Origin: Crotalaria pallida
Lineage: Eukaryota > Streptophyta > Magnoliopsida > Fabales > Fabaceae
DNA length: 64,000 nucleotides
Assembly (NCBI GenBank): GCA_037953625.1
Contig: CM075652.1
Location: forward strand, 79,389,501 to 79,453,500
Direction of reading: 5' to 3'
In this document: piece after piece, positions 33,269-43,366 of the stretch
Position numbering within the stretch: the first letter of the stretch is position 1
Layout: the number at the start of each line of letters is the position of its first letter
Notes under the pieces: model-generated
Told to the model about the DNA's origin: nothing
The model's database searches: none
Seen by the model: only the letters and a program-made list of their open reading frames with translations
Made by a program: the position numbers and the translations under genes

Positions 33269-34806
33269 TGACCATGGCTAAAAGTGTCAAGGTGGGATAA
33301 AAGAAACAAAGGATGAAACTAAGGGCTAAAATGAAAAAAAATTTCCCTCTAAAAATTATGAATGAGCAATGAATACTGTGAAGACTCACTCAACTCAACT
33401 ATTTCAAACTTCTTCTTTTTCATTTTCAAAGTACTACTTCTTCCAAACAAAATTCTTCTCTTTTCATTCATCAATTTTCACTTTTTCTCAAGTTTTTCTT
33501 TTTCTTTTCTTTTTTTTTTTGGAAGAAGAGTAGCTTAATTACACTTTCACAATTTCATTACTTTTTGAAATGTCTCTCTCTCAATTGCTCATTCAAAATT
33601 CCCAAGGTACTCACAAAAATATACAATCAATGCAGGGTACCAAAGAAAAATCATATTTATATCAGGCTCAAAATGGGCAACTAAGGGAAAACAAATCCAA
33701 CAAAAATCTCTGAAGGCTACAAAAACACCATCCTAAATGCCTTAATCATTTTCATACATGTAATCAATTATCAATCTCAAAATGGTCACCGGTCAAGTTC
33801 TAGAACACAAAACTAAAGTGAACACACTCATGAAATAAATAGGGGTCTCAAATCAATATATTCAATAAAATCATACACCCCGTCAAATAGGCTCAAAATC
33901 TCACTAAGCTAAAGTCAGTTCACTAATCTCAAGTTCTGAAAAATTTTGTCAAAATAACCAAATTTCAAAAATATTTACAGCTCAACAAATAAATAACATG
34001 AATCAATGAGTCTAATCCTAAACTAAGTATATACACCTATCATCAGAAAAATAATCCTAAGTCTAGAATAATTACAAAACCTCTACCTGAGACACAAACC
34101 AACACCAAAAATGGGAGAAAAATTCAGATCTGAAAATTTTTATTTTGTATCCACTCCCCCAAACTTAAAGGTTGGCTTGTCCTCAAGCAAACTAAACTAA
34201 AATTACCTAACTTCAAAATAAAAAATTGCATGGAATAAATTTGGAATACTTGCTACTTGCATCTGAAAAATAATTAATCAGCACTAACAAAAATGAGAAA
34301 ACATTCCCCCAAACTTAATATGAGTCATGAGAAACAAGTGCCCACAAATAGCACCTCTAATGGGAAAAATATTAACTTATATTTGTTACAAAATATATAG
34401 CTTGATGCAAATAACAAATAATCCCAATAAATAACCAAAAAATAAAACTAAAAAAAATCCTAGAAAACAATTACATATTTTTGTTGCACAGGTACAGGGA
34501 CTGGCTGATGGGAAAAAGACACAAAATATAGCAAAAATTAAAATTCCCCATTTTCTGGGCAAATTCGCTTAGTGCGCGCCCAGGCGTGCAGAGCCGCGCG
34601 CCCAGGCGTGCAGAGCCGCGCGCCTCGGCGCGCCAGGTCTGTACCTGAAGCTTTTTTTTTAAATTTAGAAAAATAAAAAAAAAGAATAACCTACACTAAT
34701 TTCCTAAGAACTACTAAACTAAGCAAATACTACCTAAACATTGGATTACCTCCCAACTAGTGCTTGTTTAACGTCACGAGCCTGACGAGTCACCTCCTTT
34801 CAGAGG
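33269..34806 (-). other. E2 non-coding internal region
   Basis: Between the protease remnant and the E8 insertion. It carries a GC hairpin cluster at 34570-34645 and an internal purine-tract-like sequence at 34156-34168 (CCCCCAAACTT on the plus strand), the mirror of E1 5017-5580. No RT or integrase remnant is visible. Confidence 0.6.
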
Positions 34807-35262
34807 CTAAGGGAACTGCATCTGATCATTGAGGGAATTTTCAGCACTTGAGTGATGAACCAGATTTAGTGCGGTGAAGCACCTCGCCGTACATGGTGGT
34901 TTTTCAAAAATATTTATGACACTTTGCTCACCATTGACACGGAGAATAACCTCTCCCCTAGGAACATCTATCACTGCCCCAGCTGTGGCCAAGAATGGCC
35001 TTCCAAAAATCAGAGGAATATTTTCATCCTCATCAATATCAAGGACAATGAAGTCCATGGGCAGTATGAAATCATTAACCTTTACCAAAATATCTTCCAC
35101 CACTCCATAAGGACGGAGGATGGACTTATCAGCTAATTGTAAAATTGCAGGGGTAGGTTTGATTTCACCTAAGTCTAGTGCATTACAAACAAATAAAGGC
35201 ATTATATTCACACTAGCACCTAAGTCACAGAGGGCCTTACCAGAGTACTCCTTGAAAACTGA
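34807..35262 (-). pseudogene. E2 aspartic protease (retropepsin) fragment
   Basis: Reading down from about 35262 the minus-strand frame contains the gypsy protease active site in its plant form, 'CDLGASVNIMPL' (Asp codon at 35224-35226). 'FIVLDIDEDENIPLIFGRPFLAT' follows, then the frame ends at 34807. The protease would process the polyprotein. Its frame is out of register with the preceding gag because of a frameshift near 35237-35262. The next domain, RT, is missing altogether. Confidence 0.8.
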
Positions 35263-37079
35263 CTGGAAGGTTGAAGCTTCCAGGGTCCTTCATTTTCGGT
35301 GGCAGGTTGCACTTGATAATGTTGCTGCATTTCTCCGCAATTGGAAACGTCTCTTCCGAGAGCATTCCCTTCTTTCTGGTCAGCAAGTCTTTCATAAACT
35401 TTTTTATACAAAGGCATTTGTGCAAGTGCCTCTGCGAATGGGATGTTTATGTTAATCTTTTTGATCATGTCCAGAAACTTGGAGAATTGCCTCCGGTCCT
35501 CTTCTTTCTTCAAACTTTGAGGATAAGGCACCCTCAAAGGTAGTGGAGCAGGCTTGGCTGATTCCCGGTTGTGATCCGCAGGTGGACCCTGCGTTTTCGA
35601 TGCTCCTTTCTTGCCTTGCTCTTTCTCCACTTCTTGTTTCTTGTGTTCCTCTTCTTTCTTCTTTTCTAATACAGTTGCATCACTCTTAGGAAGTGGCTCC
35701 TCATACGACTTGCCATTCCTAAGAGTTACTACCATAAGACTCTCCTTTGGATTGGTGACAGTGTCACTAGGGAATGTGCCTAATGACCTCTCTGATAGCT
35801 GCTTTGTAAGTTGGCCCACTTGCACCTCCAGGTTCCGAATACTCGCCGCTTGATTGGAAAAATTAGCCCTCGTCTCCTCCATGAATGTGGTCGTGTTGGT
35901 TGCTAACTTCTCCATTGCTGCTTCCCAAGTTGGTTTCTGAGGCTGCTGAGTCTTCATTGGTGGGTTGAGAGCTGGGCTGTTCCATGAGAAGTTCGGATGA
36001 TTGCTATAGGCTGGGGTGTAGGTGTTGGAATACATGTTGTTTCTTTGGCCTACACCGCCCACGAACTTTGCTTGCTCTTCAATGGTAGTCGGTGCCTTCC
36101 CCACATCTGGTGAGCAATCTCCATTTTGGTGATTTCCTCCACAGGAATCACACACCAGAGTGTTGACTGCAACCACTTGTGTCTGAGCCATCTTCTTCAC
36201 CAACTCAGAAATTTGTTGCTGAAGCTCTTTGTTTTGCTGAATGATTGTTTGGACTTGACTTGAGCCCAGATCATTGTTCTTCAGAATCACCTTGTCAGAA
36301 ACTGCTTGACTGCTGTTGTAGGCCATTGTTTCAATTATCTCCTTTGCCTCTTCAACAGTCTTCTTGAGAAGGGAACCACCAGCTGCTGCATCTATCATTA
36401 TGTTGTGTGACATTCTCAGCCCGAAGTAGAATAACCGGATTTGCATCCAGTCTGGAATTGCATGTGTGGGGCACCTCTTCAACAACTGATTGTACCGATC
36501 CCAGGCCTCATGCAAGTGTTCACCTTCCTCTTGCATGAAGGAATTGATGTCTTGACGCAGCTTGGCTTGCTTCCCAGCTGGAAAGAACTTGTCTATGAAT
36601 TTTTTTTACAAGCACATCCCAACTGGAAAGGCTTGCTGATTCTTCATCCACTGATAAGCATGTTCCCTCAAAGAAAGAGGAAACATTCTCATCCTTATTG
36701 CCTCCTCTGATGCACCCTCGATCTTGAAGAAATCGAGCATGTTTAGGAAGTTGGCTACATGCTCCGTTGGGTCTTGATTTGGTGCACCCGAGAATTGATC
36801 CTGCTTGATGAGATGAATGTACTGGGGATTAATCTCGAATGATGCTGTAGTGATCTCTGGCCGGACAATGCTGGACATGCACACATCCGGGTCCACAACA
36901 GCATAGTCAGCTAGTGTCTTCCTAGGAGGGGGTGTGGTGCCTTGTGAAGCTCGTTCAGCCATCTTCCTTTCTTGTTCCTTCCTTTCTTTCTTTGCTTGCT
37001 TTTTCCTCCTCTTTGCACTCAACTCCACGTCACGGTCAAAATGCAACTCCTCACGGTTTCCTAAAGAACGTAGAAGCAT
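35220..37079 (-). pseudogene. E2 gag (gypsy type), broken
   Basis: Minus-strand frame from ATG 37079. A basic Lys/Arg/Glu-rich N-terminus is followed by the Retrotrans_gag capsid core ('PTEHVANFLNMLDFFKIEG', 'MRMFPLSLREHAYQWM', 'LHEAWDRYNQLLKRCP'). Then come a coiled-coil-like Gln/Glu stretch, one zinc knuckle 'CDSCGGNHQNGDC' (about 36115-36155), 'WEAAMEKLATNTTTF', and a Lys/Glu-rich linker. Breaks: an in-frame TAA at 36606-36608; a frame change at an A6 run (plus-strand T6 at 35400-35405), after which the family-like sequence continues in another frame; and a second shift before the protease. It encodes the structural protein of the particle in intact relatives. Confidence 0.85.
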
Positions 37080-37193
37080 AAAAAAGGTTAAGCAGCACCC
37101 GTAAAGAAAAGAAAAAATAAGAAAAGAAAAGAAAAAAATAAATTCTAATTAAAATTACTACAAAGTACCAAAAATAAATTAAATAAATTCTAG

Positions 37194-37211
37194 TCCCCGG
37201 CAATGGCGCCA
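37194..37211 (-). other. E2 primer binding site (tRNA-Asp type)
   Basis: On the minus strand TGGCGCCATTGCCGGGGA, six bases inside the 5' LTR. It differs at one base from the usual tRNA-Asp primer site. Confidence 0.85.
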
Positions 37212-37217
37212 AAAACT

Positions 37218-38501
37218 TGATCGGTCTCTAGCAAGTATACTAGATCGGATAGTAATATAGTCAAGGAAGACCAGATATCGTTCCCACAGGGACCAAGATT
37301 TATTTAATCTATTTCTACCTAAGAGTAATTAAAAGTAAAATATACTAAATTCAGATTTAAATAAATTAATTAAGAGGATGGTTTGATGCTGAAAATTAAA
37401 TAAAAACTATATATTAATCAATGATGGAAAGGTGGTTAGGAACTAGTTTCATTAATTATTTCATTTATTTATTATGAATCAATGTTTTCCATTTAAATCA
37501 AGAACTAATTCAGAAAATTAGTAATTCCTAGATTCCTCTATGAAATTACTGTTTATTATTCAATTTGTTAAATCCTAATCCCTTAGAAATTTAATCTATT
37601 GAGTAACCATGATTAAGAACAGTGAATTATCAAAAGTTATATAAAAATCCAAAAGTATTCCTACAAGTTGAATCCTTATATTGTTTAATTGCATGACCTA
37701 TTTTAAATCCTAATTTTCCAATTCAGATCTAAAAATCCATAACATGAATTGATCAAGTTCATGCATAACAATAAAAACACAATTAAACACTTGATTTAAA
37801 AACTGAAAAACATTAATCCATATAAATAAACTACATAATCAAATCCACATGTTCCTAATACAAGAGGGTTTAGTTACACATCATAGAGAAGAACAAATAA
37901 GAATTAAAGTAATTCATTCCTAAATTACCACTAATCCTTGCTTTGAATCTTCAGCCTTCAATGGATTCCTCCTCTGAATGCTCTCCAGAGAATGCAATCT
38001 CCCTCAATAATTTCTGATTATGACTCTCTAATCTGTTTCTAAACTAATCCTAAAAACATAAATAAGTAGATAAAATCCTAATCTTATCAAAATCCTTCAA
38101 AACTGATCAGAAATGGCCAAATTGGGCTTTCTCGCACTTCGCGCGCCTGCACGCCTGGGCGCGCTATGTCTGATTACCGCAAATCACCGCTGCAAGTGCG
38201 CCTGGGCGCACAGATCCCGCGCCTGGGCGTGCTGAGCAACTTCCGACTCTGTTTCTCTCCGTTCTTGTGCCATTTTCAAGGTCTTCTTATGCTCTTTTCA
38301 GCTCCAATAATATTTTCTCCAATTAAAGCTCCGAAATACCTGAAACATACCCAAAACGGATCAAAACGTTAAAGGATTCTAATAAACTAAAAATTCCTAA
38401 AACTAATACAAAATACCTATATTTACAAGAGAAACAAGCCAAAACCCAAGCAAAAGGAAGTGAAATTAAGCCTTAAAACATCATATATTAGACCTTCATC
38501 A
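37218..38501 (-). repeat. E2 5' LTR
   Basis: Pairs with 23397-24694; about 35 differences by eye, including small indels in the GC hairpin cluster (38138-38235). Confidence 0.9.
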
Positions 38502-40132
38502 GGTACGCATATTGGAAAGCCCGAATGAAAATTTTTATTTAAGGAATTGGATTAAAGGTTTGGGATGCGGCCGTAAATGGTCCCCATGTTCCTACCTATG
38601 TAGTTAATGGTAAAACCGTCGAAAAGCCTATGGCTGAGTGGACGGAAGAGGAGGAACGTAGAGTCCAGTACGATATGAAAGCAAAAAATATTATAACATC
38701 TGCTTTGAGTTATGATTATTTTTTCAGGATATCTACGTGTGAGACTGCACAGCAGATGTGGGATACATTAGAAGTCACACATGAAGGTACCAATGAAGTG
38801 AAAAGGTCAAGAATCAACACTCTGACGGGAGAATATGAATTGTTCAGAATGAAGGATGGGGAATCGATACAGGAGATCCAAAAGTGCTTCACAATGATTG
38901 TCAACCAATTAACAACTTTGGGGAAGAAATTCACAAATGAGGATCTTATCAACAAAGTTCTAAGATGCTTGGGAAGAGAATGGCAACCCAAAGTGACGGC
39001 AATTGCAGAGTCACGAAATCTTTCAACTATGACGTTGGAAACTCTCTTCGGAAAGCTACAAGAGCATGAAAGTGAATTGAAAAGATTGACTCAACACGAA
39101 GAGGAAAGAAAAAAGGTGAAAAGTCTGGCATTCAAGGCTGAAGCACCAGCAACTGAAAGTGACTCTGACAAGGAACTGATCAATGATGAACACATGGGAC
39201 TTCTGGTTAAAAAGTTTGGGAAGTTTCTGAGGAAGAAAATCAACTTCAATTCCCTAAATAGAAGAGACAACAACAAAGGTGGAGGACCATCCATTACATG
39301 TCATGAATGTGGCAAGCCCGGTAACATCAGAGCAGAGTGCTACCAATTGAAAAAGAAAGAAAATTCAGAAAGAAGCACCTCCAACCCAAGGAAATGAAAG
39401 CAAGCATATTTGGCATGGCTAGACAACGAAGGAAGTTCGGACGAGGATTCAGACGAACAAGAGGAGACAACCAACCTATGCTTGATGGCATATGGAGATG
39501 AGGTCAATTATGAACTTGAACCTTCTTATGAGGAATTACAAGAGGCGTTTGAGGAATTACATGAGGAATCAATGAGGTTATCCTTGTTGGTGAGTTTAGA
39601 AAAGAAAAAATCAGCTCTTATTTTACAAAAGAATTCTGATCTTGAAAAAGAAAATGAAATTTTGAAAACGAAAAACAAAGAGCTGAACACAACCTTAAGT
39701 AAATCCTCAAAGACCTCAAGTAATGAAATTAAATTTAAAGCTAGTTCTTCTTCTTGTAAGTTTTGCAAAGATTTAGTAAAAGAAGTAGAAGATTTAAAAG
39801 AAACTCTTGCAAAATTTACGAAAGGTAGAAATACTTTAAATTTAATGCTAGGGAGACAAAAATGTTTCTTTAATAGAGCCGGTTTAGGATATCAACCCGA
39901 CAGACATCAAAAACTATTAAGTACCATTTTTGTCCCTGCTAGCACTTATAAGAAATCTTTGATTATATGTCATATTTGTGGTAGAAAAGGCCATGGTGCA
40001 CATGAGTGCGTACACCGAAAAGTGAAGTTCGTTAAAAAGAACAATGAAACTAAAAGGTGGCATGATGCAAACTATGGTTACACTAATGCTCAAGGACCCA
40101 AAAAGATATGGGTACTTAAAAAGAAAACTTGA
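38502..40132 (+). pseudogene. E5 gag, main part (after E2)
   Basis: Continues the frame interrupted at 23396. The UBN2-type gag region is recognisable ('MWDTLEVTHEGTNEVKRSR', 'LFGKLQEHESELKRL'). It is followed by a zinc knuckle in which the His ligand is replaced by Asn (C-H-E-C-G-K-P-G-N), an acidic and coiled-coil segment (39530-39720), and a second, intact CCHC knuckle (about 39968-40009). It ends at TGA 40130-40132. Two premature stops interrupt it: TAA at about 38546, 13 codons after the junction, and TGA at 39395-39397. Both fit single C-to-T or similar changes. Non-functional. Confidence 0.88.
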
Positions 40133-40147
40133 ATTTTATTCTTGTAG

Positions 40148-40534
40148 GTTACTTCGGAAGAAAGGAAATCGTGGTGGTACTTGGACAGTGGATGTTCGAA
40201 ACATATGACAGGAGACAAATCTAAATTTTCACATCTCGTTCCAAAGGACCAAGGACATGTGACGTTCGAAGATAACAACCAAGGAAGAATTCTCGGAGTG
40301 GGTAAAATAGGTACTCCTCCTAACCCTTGCATAGAAAATGTTTTACATGTTGAGGGCCTAAAGCATAACTTGCTAAGTATTAGTCAGTTATGTGATAAGG
40401 GCAATAGGGTTATAGATAGATGTATTATTGAGGGTAAAATTGACAATCTTATAAAGCTAATTGCTCTCAGGGTAAACAATGTATATGTAATTGATTTTAA
40501 CTCAATACCCTCAAATGATCCTAAATGTTTATAA
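40148..40534 (+). pseudogene. E5 pol: protease region
   Basis: Copia protease with intact active site 'YLDSGCSKHMTGD' and the following 'HNLLSISQLCDKGN'. The first codon after the acceptor-like TTGTAG (40142-40147) is in frame with the protease, and no ATG lies upstream of the active site. The frame fails at TAA 40532-40534; integrase continues in another frame, so there is a frameshift here. Confidence 0.85.
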
Positions 40535-41732
40535 GTAAAGAGGATGAGTCTTGGCTATGGCATTGTAGAATAGGTCACATCCACATGAATCATTTAAACA
40601 AAATTTCTTCTAAAAACTTGCTAGTTGGTTTGCCAAAGCAAAATTTTTCTATTTCTGAAAAATGTGATCCATGTTCAAAATCAAAACTCACAAGGGCATC
40701 TTTTCCTTCTAAAAATCTTGTTTCAACTCAAAGGCCCTTGGAACTTTTACATATGGATCTTTTTAGACCTTGTCAAACAAAAAGCTTTGGTGGCAACTAT
40801 TATTGTCTGGTTATTATGGATGACTATTCTAGGTATACATGGACATTATTCATTACTCATAAAAATGATGCATACCATGAATTTAAAAAGCTAGCTAAGA
40901 TTGTTCAAAACCAAATGCATTTGAACATTGCATCCATTAAGACTAATCATGGTGGAGAATTTAAAAATCAATTTTTTGAAAAATTTTGCGAAAAACATGG
41001 CATTAAGCATTATTTTTCAGCTCCAAGGACTCCGGAACAAAACGGGGTTGTGGAGAGGAAAAATCGTTCATTAAAAAAGCTTTCAAGAACAATGCTTAAT
41101 GACATGAGTGTGCCTGCATATTTTTGGGCCGATGTAATGAGTATAGCTTGTTATGTTATGAACTGTGTTTTGATACGGCCTATTTTAAAGAAAACCCCCT
41201 ATGAGCTGTACAAGGGGAGAAAACCAAATATTTCTCATTTTAGAGTCTTTGGATGTAAATGTTTTGTGCATAATAATGGTAGAGACAATCTAGGAAGTTT
41301 TGATGCTAGAGATGATGAGGGCATATTCCTTGGCTATTCTGTTTCAAGCAAAGCTTATAGGATTTACAATAAATCTCGTAATACTATTAAAGAATCTATT
41401 CATGTATCATTTGATGAATCCGATCCCAGAAAGCTGGGAAAGGTATCTGTTAATGACATTTCAGGTATTCTTGGATATTTATACATTGATGAGGATGATG
41501 AACTCAATGCTAAAGAAAAGCATCAATCCAAATGCAATGAAAAGTCAAATGAATCAGTTGAGGATAAAAATCAAGAACAATCCATGGAACTTAATTCTGA
41601 TTTGCCTAAGGAGTGGAGAACATCACGGCACCGTCCAATTGACCAAATCATAGGTGATATCTCAAAAGGTGTAAGTACTCGCAATTCTATTAGCAATCTG
41701 TGTAATTATTTTGCTTTTGTTTTTCAAGTGGA
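40525..41732 (+). pseudogene. E5 pol: integrase region (split from RT by CACTA)
   Basis: The HHCC zinc finger ('WLWHCRIGHIHMNHL' ... 'CDPCSKSK') is followed by the integrase core. The first catalytic Asp ('HMDLF') and the Glu ('GVVERKN') are present, but the middle Asp is Asn ('KTNHGGEF', codon 40945-40947), which should abolish activity. The region after the core has 'TPYELYKGRKPN', 'FRVFGCKCFV' and 'DDEGIFLGYS'. The frame runs to 41732, where the CACTA transposon starts; everything read beyond is transposon sequence. Confidence 0.88.
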
Positions 41733-41749
41733 CACTACAAGAAATACCC

Positions 41750-42065
41750 CTATTTCCGATAGATTTTTTCTAACGGATTTTTTCCGTCGCTATTCATGCC
41801 TTTTCCGACGGAAATGTATATCGGTATTTTCATTTCCGACGGTTTTGTTTTTTATATTTTTCGACGGACAAATCCGTCGCAAAATCCGTCAGAAAGGTTG
41901 TTATTTTAAAAAAAAATAAATGGAAAAGAAATTTATTATACTCCGACGGATTTCTCGATGGATTTGCCGACTGACTCTTCCGACGGATTTGTCCGTCGAT
42001 AATGCATAAATTTTAAAATAGAAAAATTTAGAAAATATTACTGACGGAATTATTCGTCGGAAAGT
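41750..42065. repeat. CACTA left subterminal repeats
   Basis: Many copies of TTCCGACGGA, its inverse TCCGTCGGAA and near variants. In CACTA elements such arrays bind the element-encoded DNA-binding protein. The array matches the one at 57240-57625. Confidence 0.85.
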
Positions 42066-42136
42066 TATTTCCCTAAAAAATATTATTATAAATCTTTAGT
42101 AGAATTTTAAAAATAAAAAAAATTAAATAACATGTT

Positions 42137-42208
42137 GTAGACAGGATTCGAACAGTGATCCTTTGAAAATACTTTAAGGGACCAACGAACCACTAGGCTA
42201 GACAAGAA
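42137..42208 (-). tRNA. tRNA-like pseudogene (A and B boxes)
   Basis: On the minus strand TAGCCTAGTGG (42190-42200) is a perfect pol III A box. GTTCGAATCC (42144-42153) is a B box with the expected spacing of about 36 bases. The T stem does not pair properly and no acceptor stem or clear anticodon arm can be drawn. It is a tRNA relic or the head of a SINE rather than a working tRNA. Confidence 0.4.
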
Positions 42209-42543
42209 CATATTATTTACTTTACAAATATTTTAAATGAATAATTTAATTTTCTCTCTATATTCCTGCTACTCTATGTTAATCTGGTATAAATTTCTTA
42301 TCTGCATTTTATAAGTTAATTATTATTTGGGTAAAACAAAATTATTTTTATAGACCATGTTTGTGTTTTGATTAAATCATGTAAGTTATCTAAAAATATA
42401 AACAAGAATTTCCTTATACCTTATGGTTTGAGTACTTACTAGGGTTAGTTGTTGACTTGTTAATTAAACTTCTTCGTATACCCTTTGATTCTTGATCATT
42501 TGGAGACATCTCATCAAGTTCATTTTTAAGATGATCATTCTGT

Positions 42544-42916
42544 CAGGCCCGGCTCAGGGCCAAACTACCATTATATCAAATTTATTTTATTTCACCTTTA
42601 TTTTTTTAATAACTAGTTTTAGTAATATTGATTGTTATTGTTTTAATTGATTAAATGTATGTATGCACATATTTCAATTGATTTATTTTTCATCATTTTC
42701 TTAACCCCAACCTTTAGGTGAAAGATAAGAACCTGAAAAATAATAAATTTCATAAGAAAATGTTGCACTAAAAGAATTAAAACACTTTATATTTATTCTT
42801 AACCCCAAAGATTAACATTAAAAAAACTTTAATTTTAATAAAAAAAATTATAAATTTGGGGGTCCAATTTTTTTTTTCACCCAAGGGCCCAAAACAGGTC
42901 AGGACTGATGAGCCTA
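42544..42916. mobile_element. hAT-type MITE inside CACTA
   Basis: A 373-bp stretch bounded by a perfect 8-bp duplication CATTCTGT (42536-42543 and 42917-42924), the TSD length of hAT elements. The left end CAGGCCCGGCTCAGGGCC and the right end, inverted (TAGGCTCATCAG...GGGCCC), are weak imperfect TIRs of the CAGGGCCGG type. The interior is AT-rich and non-coding. Confidence 0.65.
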
Positions 42917-43240
42917 CATTCTGTGGTGCATTGTTACTAGGCTTCATAAGTAGTGAATGAATGGTTGATGTTCTTAGCTTATAGCTTTTGTGTTGGATAT
43001 GAATTGATGACTTGTCATCACTTCACTGTCTCTAGTCCAATTAAATAAATTTAGAAGCATTGAATTTAGATGTTGATAAACATGTCTTGATTTTATTTTT
43101 TTATCTTTATATTTTATCGATTAGTTTCCATTTATTATTGTTTTAATATTTAATTGAGATTATTGTCATTGATGTTTGTTGTTTCAGTTCTTATCTTTCT
43201 TTAATTAATTAATTAGTTAGTTATTTTATTACTATGTTAA

Positions 43241-43363
43241 TCGGTTAAGCAGCCCCTTCTCCTCCGCCTGCCACGTGTTCATGTGAGACGCGAAGATCTC
43301 CACCACCATTGCATTTGCCTTGGAGTCTTCTTGCCTTCGGTACTTCATCTCCCTGTAGTAATC
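43241..43363 (-). pseudogene. Protein-like exon captured by CACTA (host gene fragment?)
   Basis: A 41-codon minus-strand frame with a markedly protein-like, hydrophilic composition: 'DYYREMKYRRQEDSKANAMV' at its start and 'FASHMNTWQAEEKGLLNR' at its end. The GC content is well above the flanking AT-rich sequence. It does not resemble CACTA or retrotransposon proteins, and it runs against the transposase segment. I do not recognise the source gene. Capture of host exons is well known for CACTA elements. The fragment is bounded by stops or AT-rich sequence on both sides, with no clear splice sites. Confidence 0.45.
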
Positions 43364-43366
43364 TCT

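Larger units (their letters stand above)
23397..38501 (-). mobile_element. E2: gypsy element (Athila/Tat-like) with gag-pro only
   Basis: Minus-strand LTR retrotransposon inserted in the E5 gag. TSD GATAC (23392-23396) against GGTAC (38502-38506), one mismatch. LTRs are 23397-24694 and 37218-38501. A tRNA-Asp-type primer site lies next to the right LTR and a purine tract next to the left LTR. Coding content is a decayed gag and the start of the protease; RT, RNase H and integrase are absent, so pol was deleted or the family is non-autonomous. E8 is inserted at 25065/33264. Net length is about 6.9 kb. LTR divergence is about 2.7 percent by eye. Confidence 0.9.

Noticed and set aside
41733..41919. 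C-terminal part of the E5 integrase frame
   Set aside because: Past 41732 the frame reads CACTA terminal sequence.
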